A stretch of 34,514 bases of DNA, taken from Thermoanaerobaculia bacterium (lineage in GTDB: Bacteria > Acidobacteriota > Thermoanaerobaculia > Multivoradales > J023). Below, piece by piece: positions 25,894 to 34,026 of the stretch. The position numbers were made by a program, and so were the translations under genes. Under the pieces are notes generated by a model. It did not search any database. It saw only the letters and a program-made list of their open reading frames with translations, and was not told the DNA's origin. Position 1 is the stretch's first letter. Each line of letters begins with the position of its first letter. The stretch spans positions 1 through 34,514 of the forward strand of contig JAUIJL010000040.1 of assembly GCA_030431255.1 (NCBI GenBank), read 5' to 3'.

Positions 25894-27297
25894 TCAGCGG
25901 AAAGTCTTTGGGTCGATGTCGAGCTTGCTCAATTTCATTTGCAGGTGTTGGCGATACATGCCCATCTCCTCGGCGGCTCGGGTGACGTTGCCGCCGTGGC
26001 GTCTGAGGGCGCTGCAGATGAAGGTGCGCTCGAAGTGGTCGACGGCCTCTTGTTTGGCGACCTTGAAATCGGTGCTGGTGACGGATCCAACGGAGCTTTG
26101 ACCCTTGGTGCATGCGGTGACCGAAGCCGGCAGGTCGCCGGTCCCGATCTCCTGACCGCCGGCCAGGGCCACGGCATGTTCCACGGCGTGCTCGAGCTCG
26201 CGCACGTTGCCCAGCCACTCGTGGGCCATGAGGGTGCGCAAGGCGTCCACGTGCAGGGGCCGTTGAGGACGTCCGAGCCGCTCGGCCGCGGCGTTTAGGA
26301 AGTGCTCGATCAGCAGGGGCACGTCTTCCGGTCGATCCTTCAGCGGTGGCAAATCCACGGGCACGACGTTGAGCCGATAAAACAAATCTCGGCGGAATTG
26401 ACCGTCGGCGATGCGCGATTCCAGATCTTGATTGGTGGCGGCCACCAAACGAACGTCCACGGTGAAGGTTTTGTTGCCCCCCACCCGCTCGAAGGTCTTT
26501 TCCTGCAAGACCCGCAGCACCTTGGCTTGGGTCTCGAGGGGCATGTCGCCGATTTCGTCGAGGAAGAGGGTGCCGCCGTCCGCCTGTTCGAATTTGCCTT
26601 GGCGGGCTCGGGTGGCACCGGTGAACGCCCCTTGCTCGTGGCCGAAGAGCTCGCTCTCCACCAGCTCCCGGGAAAACGCCGCGCAATTGACCTTGACCAA
26701 GGGCCGTCGACGACGGGGGCTGTTGTAGTGCAGGGCATTGGCCACCAGCTCTTTGCCCGTGCCGCTCGGCCCTCGGATCAACACGGTCAGGTCGGTGTCG
26801 GCCACTTTGCGGATGCGCTCGAAGACCTCGAGCATGGCCGGGCTTTTGCCGATCAAACGATGGAAGCGGTAGCGGTCGTCCACCGCCCGGCGGAGATGGC
26901 CGACCTCCCGTCGCAGACGCCCCTCTTCCAAGGCGCGCTCGACCACCAGCACCAGCTCTCGGTTGTCGAAAGGTTTCGGCAGGTAGTCCACAGCGCCTTT
27001 TTGCAGGGCTTCCACCGCCGTGCGCTCGGAGCCGTAGGCGGTGATCATGATGACCGGCGGCCGGTGCTCGTCGGCACCGCCGTGGGACTCCTGGATCCAG
27101 CTCAACAGCTCCATGCCGCTCATGGGCTCGAGGGTGAGGTCCGTCACCACTAGGTGGAAGCGTTCTTGTTGGAGCAGCTCGACGGCGTCTTCGCCGCTGC
27201 CGACGGTTTCGACGTCGTAACCCCGACCGGTCATCAGGCGCTCGAGGGCCACCCGGATGGTAGGCTCGTCGTCGACGATCAGGATTTTTTCCGACAT
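25894..27297 (-). CDS. NtrC-family sigma-54-dependent response regulator
   Basis: A 467-aa protein with three domains. The receiver (1-120) has the acidic pocket near Asp10, phosphoacceptor Asp53 in VVTDLTLEPMSG, and Lys108 in LPKPF. The AAA+ domain (about 145-380) has Walker A GPSGTGKE (176-183), GAFTGA (223-228) that contacts sigma-54, and Walker B GTLFLDEIGD. A Fis-type helix-turn-helix (about 425-467) contains GGNVTRAAEEMGMYRQHLQM. All activation motifs are intact, so it should stimulate sigma-54 RNA polymerase when phosphorylated. It is separated by 4 bp from the upstream histidine kinase. Two near-consensus sigma-54 promoters at 29467-29482 and 29714-29729 are likely targets. Confidence 0.95.
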   Translation of the reverse strand: MSEKILIVDDEPTIRVALERLMTGRGYDVETVGSGEDAVELLQQERFHLVVTDLTLEPMSGMELLSWIQESHGGADEHRPPVIMITAYGSERTAVEALQKGAVDYLPKPFDNRELVLVVERALEEGRLRREVGHLRRAVDDRYRFHRLIGKSPAMLEVFERIRKVADTDLTVLIRGPSGTGKELVANALHYNSPRRRRPLVKVNCAAFSRELVESELFGHEQGAFTGATRARQGKFEQADGGTLFLDEIGDMPLETQAKVLRVLQEKTFERVGGNKTFTVDVRLVAATNQDLESRIADGQFRRDLFYRLNVVPVDLPPLKDRPEDVPLLIEHFLNAAAERLGRPQRPLHVDALRTLMAHEWLGNVRELEHAVEHAVALAGGQEIGTGDLPASVTACTKGQSSVGSVTSTDFKVAKQEAVDHFERTFICSALRRHGGNVTRAAEEMGMYRQHLQMKLSKLDIDPKTFR

Positions 27298-27301
27298 CGG
27301 C

Positions 27302-29413
27302 TCAGACCACGGCTTTCAAAGGGGAGCCCGAGATCTTCGGTAGCTCCCGGGAGCGATGGGCGTCGGGGTAGCGGGCATCGATGGGTAGACGGATGTGGAA
27401 GACCATGCCGCCCGCGGGATCCGCCTCGGCGTGGATGCTTCCGCCATGGGCTTCGACGATGCGCTTGCTGATGGCGAGGCCCAAACCCGTGCCTTGGGCT
27501 TTGGCGGAGACGAAGGGGTCGAAGATTCTGGGCAGGAGCTCGTCCGCCACTCCGGGTCCGGAGTCGCGCGCTCGGATGTCGACACCGTTCTCATGACGGT
27601 CCAGTTCCACCGTCACCCGTCGTGGCTCGGAGCTGTTGCGCACGGCGTCGACCGCGTTGTGAACCAAGTTGACCAGAACCTGCCGCAGTCCCTCGCCGTC
27701 GGCCACGATCTCGAGCCCCGTCTCCATCTCCGGCGCCGGGATCAGCTGGAGGTCCACACCCTTGGTGAGCGGCGTGGCTCGCAGATCCGCCACAGTGTCC
27801 GCCACCAAATCGTGCACCCGGAGCGGCCGGAAGGTGTAGGTCTCCTGGTGGGCAAACTGCAGCAGGGACCGGACCTGACACTCCACACGATCCAGCTCCC
27901 GCACCACCAACGCGGCGTGCTCTTCGTTGAGCTGGGAGACCGGCTCTTCGGCGATTTGTTGGGACAGGCTGCGAGCGGCGGTGACCGGATTGCGGATCTC
28001 ATGGGCGATGCGTGCGGCGGTCTCGCCCAGGGCCGCAAGCTTTTCGCTGCGGGCCAGCTCGCGCTCTGCAGTGCGCACCCGGCCCGTCAAATGGGCGGCG
28101 TCGAGCACCAGGGCGAGCTCGCGGGTGAAATCCTCCAGCACCTTGAGCTTGCCGTGGTCGATGGCGTTGCCCAGGGCGCCGGCGGACACCAAGAGCTGAC
28201 CCCAACGACGCCGCGCGCTGACGATGGGCACCACCCAAGCGACTTGGGCGTCGAGCATGGCCTGTTGCAGCTTCGGGTCCCGCAGCCACAAGAGGTCGAA
28301 GGTGGATCGAGGAAGCCGCTCCAGATCTTTGCCCCGAGGCCAGGCGTCGACCACCGGTCCGACCGGGAAATCGCCGTGGATCACCGGCTCGGGGTCGCCG
28401 TCCAGCAGCACGGCCGCGCCGCGCATGTGCAGAATCTCGGCGACGGCGGCCGCCGCGTCTCGGCAGGTTGCCCGCAGGCCTTTTTCCGGCGACAGATCGT
28501 AGGCCGCGGTGCGCAGCTGCTGCCGCCATTGCCGACCGTGGCGCAAGACCAGGGCGTCGACGATTTCCGTGAAGCGTTCGTTGCCGGGGCCGAGCACATA
28601 GACCACGACGGCGATGCCCAGCAGATCGACCGCCCAGCCCGCGTGCTCGGCGACCGGCCCGAGGGTCCGTAGACCGCTGTAAATCCCACCGACCAGGGTG
28701 AAGCGAAGGCCGTTCAGCAGCAGGCCCCGCAGCACCTCGCCGAGCACCCTCAAGGCAAAGGGCACGGCGGCGGCGAAACCGACGAAAGCATGGCTCAGGG
28801 TCCAGACCAGGCTCTGCTCGGTGGTGCCGAGCCGCTCCGTGGAAATCAGGATCAGGACACCGGAAAAAAGGGCTACGGCAAAGATCAAATAACCGCGGAA
28901 CCCGAGGTCCGCCATGATCACCGGCCGCCGTCTGGCTTTGGCCAACACCACCAAATCCCACAACACGAGGGCGGCGAAACCGGCGAAATAGACCGACCAT
29001 GGGTCGACCGGTAGGGTCTCGCGCAGGCGCATGCCCGAGAGGACGACGATGCCCAGCCCGTAGTTGATCGTCAACCAAAGTCGGCTCGGAGCCGGTGAGC
29101 CCAGGGTGCCCAGGGGGATCAGATGCCTCAGCACGGGCAGGATGCCGATCATGGTGATCTCCGCGATCCAGCAAAAGAAATCGAAGAGGGTGCGGTTGGG
29201 GTCGGGGCTCGGTATGAGATCGACCAGCAGCTTGCTGAAGTAATGCGCGGCGAAGAGCCAAGCCAAGAATCGGAATAGCTTCAGCAACGTGCCCTGGGGC
29301 TGCGCGGTGCCGTGGCATTGGCAATAGGAGCTCGCCAGGGTCACCCAAACCAGGGTGACCAGCCCCTGAAGCAGGGCGGCGACGATGGGGGGTGAGAGGT
29401 TGAAGAGGTCCAT
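27302..29413 (-). CDS. Membrane histidine kinase partnered with the NtrC-type regulator
   Basis: A 703-aa protein. The N-terminal 280 or so residues contain multiple hydrophobic segments (for example IVAALLQGLVTLVWVTLASS and AVALFSGVLILIS) and resemble the membrane part of PrsK-type kinases. A GAF-like cytosolic region follows (about 300-450). The H-box is GETAARIAHEIRNPVTAARS with phosphoacceptor His471. The ATPase domain has N-box LVNLVHNAVDAV, G1 DSGPGV and G2 GTGLGLAI, all intact. The kinase precedes its response regulator by 4 bp on the same strand. The start ATG 29413 has no strong Shine-Dalgarno. The C-terminal architecture resembles NtrB/PrsK; the signal sensed is unknown. Confidence 0.9.
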   Translation of the reverse strand: MDLFNLSPPIVAALLQGLVTLVWVTLASSYCQCHGTAQPQGTLLKLFRFLAWLFAAHYFSKLLVDLIPSPDPNRTLFDFFCWIAEITMIGILPVLRHLIPLGTLGSPAPSRLWLTINYGLGIVVLSGMRLRETLPVDPWSVYFAGFAALVLWDLVVLAKARRRPVIMADLGFRGYLIFAVALFSGVLILISTERLGTTEQSLVWTLSHAFVGFAAAVPFALRVLGEVLRGLLLNGLRFTLVGGIYSGLRTLGPVAEHAGWAVDLLGIAVVVYVLGPGNERFTEIVDALVLRHGRQWRQQLRTAAYDLSPEKGLRATCRDAAAAVAEILHMRGAAVLLDGDPEPVIHGDFPVGPVVDAWPRGKDLERLPRSTFDLLWLRDPKLQQAMLDAQVAWVVPIVSARRRWGQLLVSAGALGNAIDHGKLKVLEDFTRELALVLDAAHLTGRVRTAERELARSEKLAALGETAARIAHEIRNPVTAARSLSQQIAEEPVSQLNEEHAALVVRELDRVECQVRSLLQFAHQETYTFRPLRVHDLVADTVADLRATPLTKGVDLQLIPAPEMETGLEIVADGEGLRQVLVNLVHNAVDAVRNSSEPRRVTVELDRHENGVDIRARDSGPGVADELLPRIFDPFVSAKAQGTGLGLAISKRIVEAHGGSIHAEADPAGGMVFHIRLPIDARYPDAHRSRELPKISGSPLKAVV

Positions 29414-29466
29414 GATGGTGGAGTCGGCTGCTTTGGGCCTGAGTCTCTAGCCGAGTCTTTAGGGTT

Positions 29467-29482
29467 AGCAAGGGTCGTGCCG
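29467..29482 (-). promoter_or_regulatory. Sigma-54 (-24/-12) promoter of the kinase-regulator operon
   Basis: On the minus strand the site reads CGGCACG-ACCC-TTGCT. Compared with the consensus TGGCACG-N4-TTGCW it differs only at the first base. The invariant GG and GC are correctly spaced. It lies 54 bp upstream of the kinase start, and the downstream regulator is a GAFTGA protein. Confidence 0.65.
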
Positions 29483-29554
29483 ATGAAGTCGGCGACCACA
29501 GCCCATGCAACCCGCCTCTTTCGGGCCGACGACCCACTTTACTGCATAAATTCT

Positions 29555-29577
29555 TTGGCGGCTCCGCCAATGTTTTT
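29555..29577. promoter_or_regulatory. Inverted repeat TTGGCGG-CT-CCGCCAA, possible enhancer or terminator
   Basis: A 16-bp dyad (29555-29570) followed by TGTTTTTA. A half copy, TTGGCGG, lies at 29601-29607. It sits 73 bp upstream of the minus-strand sigma-54 promoter and about 145 bp upstream of the plus-strand one, a normal distance for an NtrC-type binding site. The T-run also fits a Rho-independent terminator, but no plus-strand gene precedes it, except a possible small RNA. Confidence 0.45.
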
Positions 29578-29713
29578 AGGCGTCCGCGCGCAATGGCGGG
29601 TTGGCGGCTTGTGCATATGGGTGTTGACGGTGGAAAGCTTGAGGAGCCGGGTTGTAGATCACTAAGCCCATTGATTCCAGTGCTTAGGGAGATCTCTGCG
29701 GGCGCCGCTACCC

Positions 29714-29729
29714 TGGCACGGACGGTGCG
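29714..29729 (+). promoter_or_regulatory. Sigma-54 (-24/-12) promoter of the secreted protease gene
   Basis: TGGCACG-GACG-GTGC at 29714-29728 matches TGGCACG-N4-TTGC except for the first T of the -12 element. GG and GC spacing is exact. The predicted start of transcription near 29740 leaves a 20-base leader containing the GGAGG site before ATG 29761. Confidence 0.65.
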
Positions 29730-29760
29730 ACAGGTGGGTCGAGCTTTGGAGGAGCCGACC

Positions 29761-30690
29761 ATGAAGACCTATGTCTGGAATTCTCTCTGCCGTCCGTCGT
29801 TGTGGATCGTTCTCGGGCTTGCCTTGTGGAGCCCTTTCGGAAACGCCCATGCCCAGGATTGGATCGAAGCCGGTATGGGGCTTTGGCCGACGGGCTCGTG
29901 GGAGCACGCTGTTGTGACCAGGGCCCACGAGCGTGTGCGTCGAGCCACTGTTTCGATCCGGGTGTTGGAACGCCGCGTGGGCTCGGCCGCCGTGGTGGAT
30001 GCCTTGGGCTCAGGGGTCGTGGTCCACAGCGATCGCCGGGGAGACGATCGATACGTGTGGATCGCCACCAGCGCCCATGTGGTGCCTTGTCGGGCCCGAT
30101 GCTCTGTTCGGGTGGGGCTGCCTAGCCACCGAGGCAGCGAGCTCTGGCGGTCCGCGAAAGTGATGCGCTTCGACAGTGCCTCGGACCTCGCTCTGTTGGA
30201 AGCGCGGGTGCCGGAGGAAGCGGAGTTTTCCGTGGTCGAGCCGTCCGCGGAAGGCATCCCGCGAGACAACAGGGTGTGGGCTTTGGGTTATCCCGACCCC
30301 GAGCTGCTGTCTAACACCAACGGCTCCCGGCGCGTCGAACGGTTCTCGGTGGGGCATTTGCTGCGAGATCCGGGTTCATTCCGTGCCGAATACCGCGCCC
30401 TTTCGTCCAGGGGCGCGGACGGTCGACTGACGATGCGGCATGCCCTGCTGCACACCGCGACTCTCGTTCCAGGGGCCAGTGGCGGTCCGCTGGTCGACGC
30501 GTTCGGCCGGGTTGTGGGTATCAATACCGGTGCCCTGGTATCTAAGAAAAGAGAGCAGTGTCTGCGCAGGGCCGAGCTCATCGAAGCTGGCGACGGGGCC
30601 GTCGACAATCCGTGCATTTACCTGGCGTCGGGCCTGGAGAAGGTGTGGGATTGGGTGGAAGCTCTGAAGAGGAGACAACCGTCGAATTAG
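29761..30690 (+). CDS. Secreted trypsin-like serine protease
   Basis: A 309-aa protein starting at ATG 29761 behind GGAGG. Residues 1-32 form a signal peptide ending AHA. The catalytic triad is visible as His106 in ATSAHVV, Asp142 in ASDLALLE and Ser240 in PGASGGPL, the pattern of S1C/HtrA-type and other trypsin-like proteases. GSGVVV (83-88) is the usual strand before the His motif. The protein has no PDZ domain, unlike DegP. Cys pairs (Cys110/114 and later ones) may form disulfides. It has its own sigma-54 promoter next to the NtrC-type system, so it is probably induced by that system. The substrate is unknown. Confidence 0.85.
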   Translation: MKTYVWNSLCRPSLWIVLGLALWSPFGNAHAQDWIEAGMGLWPTGSWEHAVVTRAHERVRRATVSIRVLERRVGSAAVVDALGSGVVVHSDRRGDDRYVWIATSAHVVPCRARCSVRVGLPSHRGSELWRSAKVMRFDSASDLALLEARVPEEAEFSVVEPSAEGIPRDNRVWALGYPDPELLSNTNGSRRVERFSVGHLLRDPGSFRAEYRALSSRGADGRLTMRHALLHTATLVPGASGGPLVDAFGRVVGINTGALVSKKREQCLRRAELIEAGDGAVDNPCIYLASGLEKVWDWVEALKRRQPSN

Positions 30691-30820
30691 CTGGAGACTT
30701 CGAGCCGAGGTCGTTGCGGAGGGCGAGCTACTGAGCGCTGCGGAAGCACCAACATTCGTGGAAGAATGGCGTCCGTTTTCTCGGTTTCGAAAATTGCCGC
30801 GGACCCTATCGGAGATTCGA

Positions 30821-31207
30821 ATGAAGAGAGTGACTGGCATCGGCGGTGTCTTTTTCAAGGCTAAAGACGCACCTGCGCTGCAAGCTTGGTACAAACGCCA
30901 TCTCGGCATAGACGTTCAGGAGTGGGGAGGCGCCGCCTTCAGCTGGGCTGATTCGGATGGCGAGCCCCAAGGCGGGATGACCATCTGGTCGGTGAGCCCT
31001 GAGACGAGTGATCAATTCGCCCCGAGCGAAGCCCCGTTCATGATCAATTACCGCGTTGAGGATCTTCAGGGGCTGGTGGAGGTGCTCAAAGAGGAGGGCT
31101 GCAACGTGCTCGACAAAATAGAGGACTCTGATTTCGGCAAATTCGCCTGGGTCATCGATCCGGAAGGAAATAAGGTCGAGCTGTGGCAGCCACCCGACGG
31201 GCCATGA
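30821..31207 (+). CDS. VOC-superfamily protein lacking most metal ligands
   Basis: A 128-aa protein starting at ATG 30821, with GGAG six bases upstream. The fold is a glyoxalase/bleomycin-resistance type: GIGGVFFKAKDAPALQAWYK opens module one and APFMINYRVEDLQGLVEVLK module two, closing with VIDPEGNKVELWQP. The positions usually filled by His in strands one and five carry Gly and Asn here; only Glu120 near the end is in the standard place. It may therefore bind ligands without metal catalysis, as resistance proteins do. It lies 13 bp before the aminopeptidase start and is probably co-transcribed with it. Confidence 0.75.
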   Translation: MKRVTGIGGVFFKAKDAPALQAWYKRHLGIDVQEWGGAAFSWADSDGEPQGGMTIWSVSPETSDQFAPSEAPFMINYRVEDLQGLVEVLKEEGCNVLDKIEDSDFGKFAWVIDPEGNKVELWQPPDGP

Positions 31208-31220
31208 AGGAAGCTCTCCC

Positions 31221-33785
31221 TTGGAACCCGACGAGCGATCCACTTTGCGACGACTCCTTCAGCTGATGAGCTCGATCTCTCTCTGTGCTGTTCTGCTGAG
31301 CTGTGATGGCGGTGCTCCAGCACCGAAGAGCCTGCCGGCGGAGCCCGGCGTCTCTCTGGAGCTTGCCGAGCATCGGGCCGCGGTCCTGAGCGACATCCGT
31401 TATCGGCTCGAGCTCGAGGTGCCGCCTGAGCTCGAGTCGGAGATCCGAGCACGGACCACGATTCGCTTCGAGCTCAGCGATGCCTCCTTGCCGCTGCAGC
31501 TCGACTTCCGTGAGAGCTTCGACAAGATCCAAAGTCTGCGGCTGAACGGCAGGTCGACCTCGTACACCTTCCAACACGAGCACATTGTGCTGCCGGTCTC
31601 AGAGCTGAAGGTCGGTGCCAACGAGGTGGAGATCGAGCATATTGCCGGCAACGGGTCTCTGAATCGGAATCCGGACTATCTTTACACCCTCTTTGTGCCG
31701 GATCGCGCCCGCACCGCATTTCCCCTCTTCGACCAGCCCAACCTCAAGGCGAAATATGAGCTGGTGTTGACCTTGCCCTCCGATTGGGTGGCCATCGCCA
31801 ATGGGGCTGTGGTGTCGGTGGAAGCCTCGGACGGCCGAAACATCCATCGATTTGCCGAGTCGGACCTGATCAGCTCCTATCTATTTTCGTTTGTCGCCGG
31901 GCGCTTCGAGGTGGTGACCCGGACCTTGAACGGCCGGGAGATGACCATGCTCCACCGGGAGACCGACCCAGACAAGGTCGCCCGCAATGTGGATGACGTT
32001 TTCGAGCTTCATGCCGCGGCCCTCCGGTGGTTGGAGGACTTTACGGGCATCCCGTACCCCTTCGAAAAATTCGATTTCGCGCTCATTCCCTCCTTCCAAT
32101 ACGGCGGCATGGAGCATGTCGGCGCGATTCAATATCGAGCGTCGACGCTCTTTCTCGAAGAGGCTCCTTCCGCTTCCGCATTGCTCGGTCGGGCCGGCCT
32201 GATCGCCCATGAAACCGCCCACATGTGGTTCGGCAATTTGGTGACCATGGACTGGTTCAACGATGTGTGGACCAAAGAGGTCTTCGCCAATTTCATGGCG
32301 GCCAAAATCGTTAATCCGAGCTTCCCGGAGATCGACCACGACCTGAATTTCCTGGTGCGGCACTATTCTTCGGCTTATGGGGTCGATCGGTCGGAAGGGG
32401 CCAATCCCATCCGTCAAGATTTGGCGAATTTGTCGGAGGCGGGGCAGCTCTACGGCGCCATCATCTACAACAAGGCGCCGATCATGATGCGTCAGCTGGA
32501 GGTCTTGCTCGGTGAGCAGGCTTTTCGAGAGGGGATCCAGGAGTACCTAAAGACGTTTTCGTTCGGCAATGCGACGTGGCCGGAGCTGATTCGGATCTTG
32601 GACAGCAGGACCGATCAAGATCTGGCGGTTTGGAGCGAGGTCTGGGTCCAGACCTCCGGTCGTCCGACCTTTGAGGTGGGGCAGGGGGACTCGGGCACCG
32701 TGGTTTTGAGTCAAAAGGATCCGTCCGGTGGCGGTCGATTGTGGCCCCAGCGCTTTTCGGTTCGTGGGGGACCCGGCGGAGCGGAGTCGTCCGTGCTATC
32801 CGCGTCCGTGGAGACCGAGTTGTCGATTCCGGTGGGTTCTCTGGATAGGGCCCTCTTCAACGGGAATGGTTTTGGTTATGGGCTGTTTCCCGTCCAGCCC
32901 GCCCTGCTGGAGTCCTGGTCGTCGTGGTCGCCGGTGGAAAGGGGCTCGCTGCTCGTCCACCTCTATGAGAATGGCCTGGAAAAACGAGGCGTCGAGCTTG
33001 AGGCCTATTTCGACGCCTTGATGGAGATTCTGGCAAAAGAGCAGGATCAGCTACTGTTGAGTCTGGCCATCGACCAAACGACTCGCCTCTACCATAGCTT
33101 CTTGAGCGAGGCGTCAGCTGCTGAGCGCCGTTCGAAGCTCGAGGAGGTGTTGTGGGCCGGCACCCAGAATCAGGGTGACGAAAGTCGAACGAAGCTGTTC
33201 TTTACTGCTTACGCTTCCCTGGGGTCGAGCCCTGAGGCTTTGGATAAGATTTACAGAGTCTGGAACACAAGTGCGACCCTCGGCGGCTTGAAGCTTTCCG
33301 AAAACGACACCATCGATTTGGCGGAAACCCTGGCGGTGCGTCTGCCCGGGAAAGCGCAGAAGATCGTTGAGGCTCAGCTGGCTCGCATCGAGAATCCCGA
33401 CAATCGACGACGGTTCGAATTCATCGCGCCTTCTTTGTCGGCGGAGCCGTCCGTCCGTGATGAATTTTTCGCTTGCCTCGCGGATGAAAAGAACCGTCAA
33501 ACGGAAAGTTGGGTGCTCGACGCGCTTGCCAACTTGCATCATCCGTCTCGGATCGGACATTCGGAAAAATACATCCAACGGAGCCTGGAGCTGCTTCAAG
33601 AGATTCAGATTACGGGTGATATCTTCTTTCCCAAACGGTGGCTCGACCAGACACTGCAAAACCACCGCTCTCCCGCGGCATCGCAGACGGTCCGCGAATT
33701 CCTCGAGCAACGTCCAGATTACAATGCTCAGCTGAGGATGAAGATCCTGCAAGCTGCGGATCTCCTTTTCCGCGCTTCGAGCTAG
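31221..33785 (+). CDS. M1-family aminopeptidase lipoprotein
   Basis: An 854-aa protein. TTG 31221 is preferred because AAGGAAG lies about 8 bases upstream and it supplies Arg10-Arg11 before the hydrophobic segment; ATG 31266 has no ribosome binding site. Lipobox LLSC gives Cys28, so the protein is a probable lipoprotein. An N-terminal beta domain (40-230) precedes the catalytic domain. HETAH (330-334) with Glu353 in WTKEVFANF forms the zinc site, and the substrate motif usually written GAMEN is GGMEH (295-299). A C-terminal helical domain (about 560-854) matches the ERAP1-like C domain. It removes N-terminal residues from peptides in the periplasm or at the surface. The Asn-to-His change in GxMEN may alter specificity. 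Confidence 0.9.
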   Translation: MEPDERSTLRRLLQLMSSISLCAVLLSCDGGAPAPKSLPAEPGVSLELAEHRAAVLSDIRYRLELEVPPELESEIRARTTIRFELSDASLPLQLDFRESFDKIQSLRLNGRSTSYTFQHEHIVLPVSELKVGANEVEIEHIAGNGSLNRNPDYLYTLFVPDRARTAFPLFDQPNLKAKYELVLTLPSDWVAIANGAVVSVEASDGRNIHRFAESDLISSYLFSFVAGRFEVVTRTLNGREMTMLHRETDPDKVARNVDDVFELHAAALRWLEDFTGIPYPFEKFDFALIPSFQYGGMEHVGAIQYRASTLFLEEAPSASALLGRAGLIAHETAHMWFGNLVTMDWFNDVWTKEVFANFMAAKIVNPSFPEIDHDLNFLVRHYSSAYGVDRSEGANPIRQDLANLSEAGQLYGAIIYNKAPIMMRQLEVLLGEQAFREGIQEYLKTFSFGNATWPELIRILDSRTDQDLAVWSEVWVQTSGRPTFEVGQGDSGTVVLSQKDPSGGGRLWPQRFSVRGGPGGAESSVLSASVETELSIPVGSLDRALFNGNGFGYGLFPVQPALLESWSSWSPVERGSLLVHLYENGLEKRGVELEAYFDALMEILAKEQDQLLLSLAIDQTTRLYHSFLSEASAAERRSKLEEVLWAGTQNQGDESRTKLFFTAYASLGSSPEALDKIYRVWNTSATLGGLKLSENDTIDLAETLAVRLPGKAQKIVEAQLARIENPDNRRRFEFIAPSLSAEPSVRDEFFACLADEKNRQTESWVLDALANLHHPSRIGHSEKYIQRSLELLQEIQITGDIFFPKRWLDQTLQNHRSPAASQTVREFLEQRPDYNAQLRMKILQAADLLFRASS

Positions 33786-33792
33786 GGGAAAT

Positions 33793-33890
33793 CCGAGCTT
33801 TTGCGCCACGTAAATATGGTTGAGGAGATGAACTTGATGCGGCCGAGCTTTTGTGCCACGTAAATATGGTTGAGGAGATGAATTTGATGC
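33793..33890 (+). repeat. Two-copy 48-bp direct repeat with GTGCCACGTAAATATGG core
   Basis: Copies at 33793-33840 and 33843-33890 (period 50 bp) differ at two positions. Each starts CCGAGCTTTTG, has the core (C/T)GCCACGTAAATATGG and ends TTGATGC. The core resembles the GTGCCACGT family. The pair lies directly after the aminopeptidase gene and downstream of the second transposase gene. Confidence 0.9.
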
Positions 33891-33946
33891 CATGAAAGCT
33901 CAGTTCCACTGAAGCCTTGCCGTGACGTGTTTGGTTGTTGACCCAA

Positions 33947-33969
33947 GAAGACACACCTTCCCCTACCCA
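33947..33969. repeat. GAAGACACAC box shared with the first transposase locus
   Basis: GAAGACACACCTTCCCCTAC resembles GAAGACACACGTTCCCCTCC at 2401 and a third copy at 2538. All three lie 3' of a Y1 transposase gene, which suggests the box travels with these enzymes. Confidence 0.65.
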
Positions 33970-34026
33970 GAAACTGGCCGCTAGCATTCCGATCTGTAAA
34001 GCCACCGACGAAAGACTGAGGAAACG

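Noticed and set aside
27395-28672. A 425-codon plus-strand frame opposite the histidine kinase
   Set aside because: The minus-strand kinase motifs are complete, and the plus frame has His/Gln/Gly-rich translation without domains.
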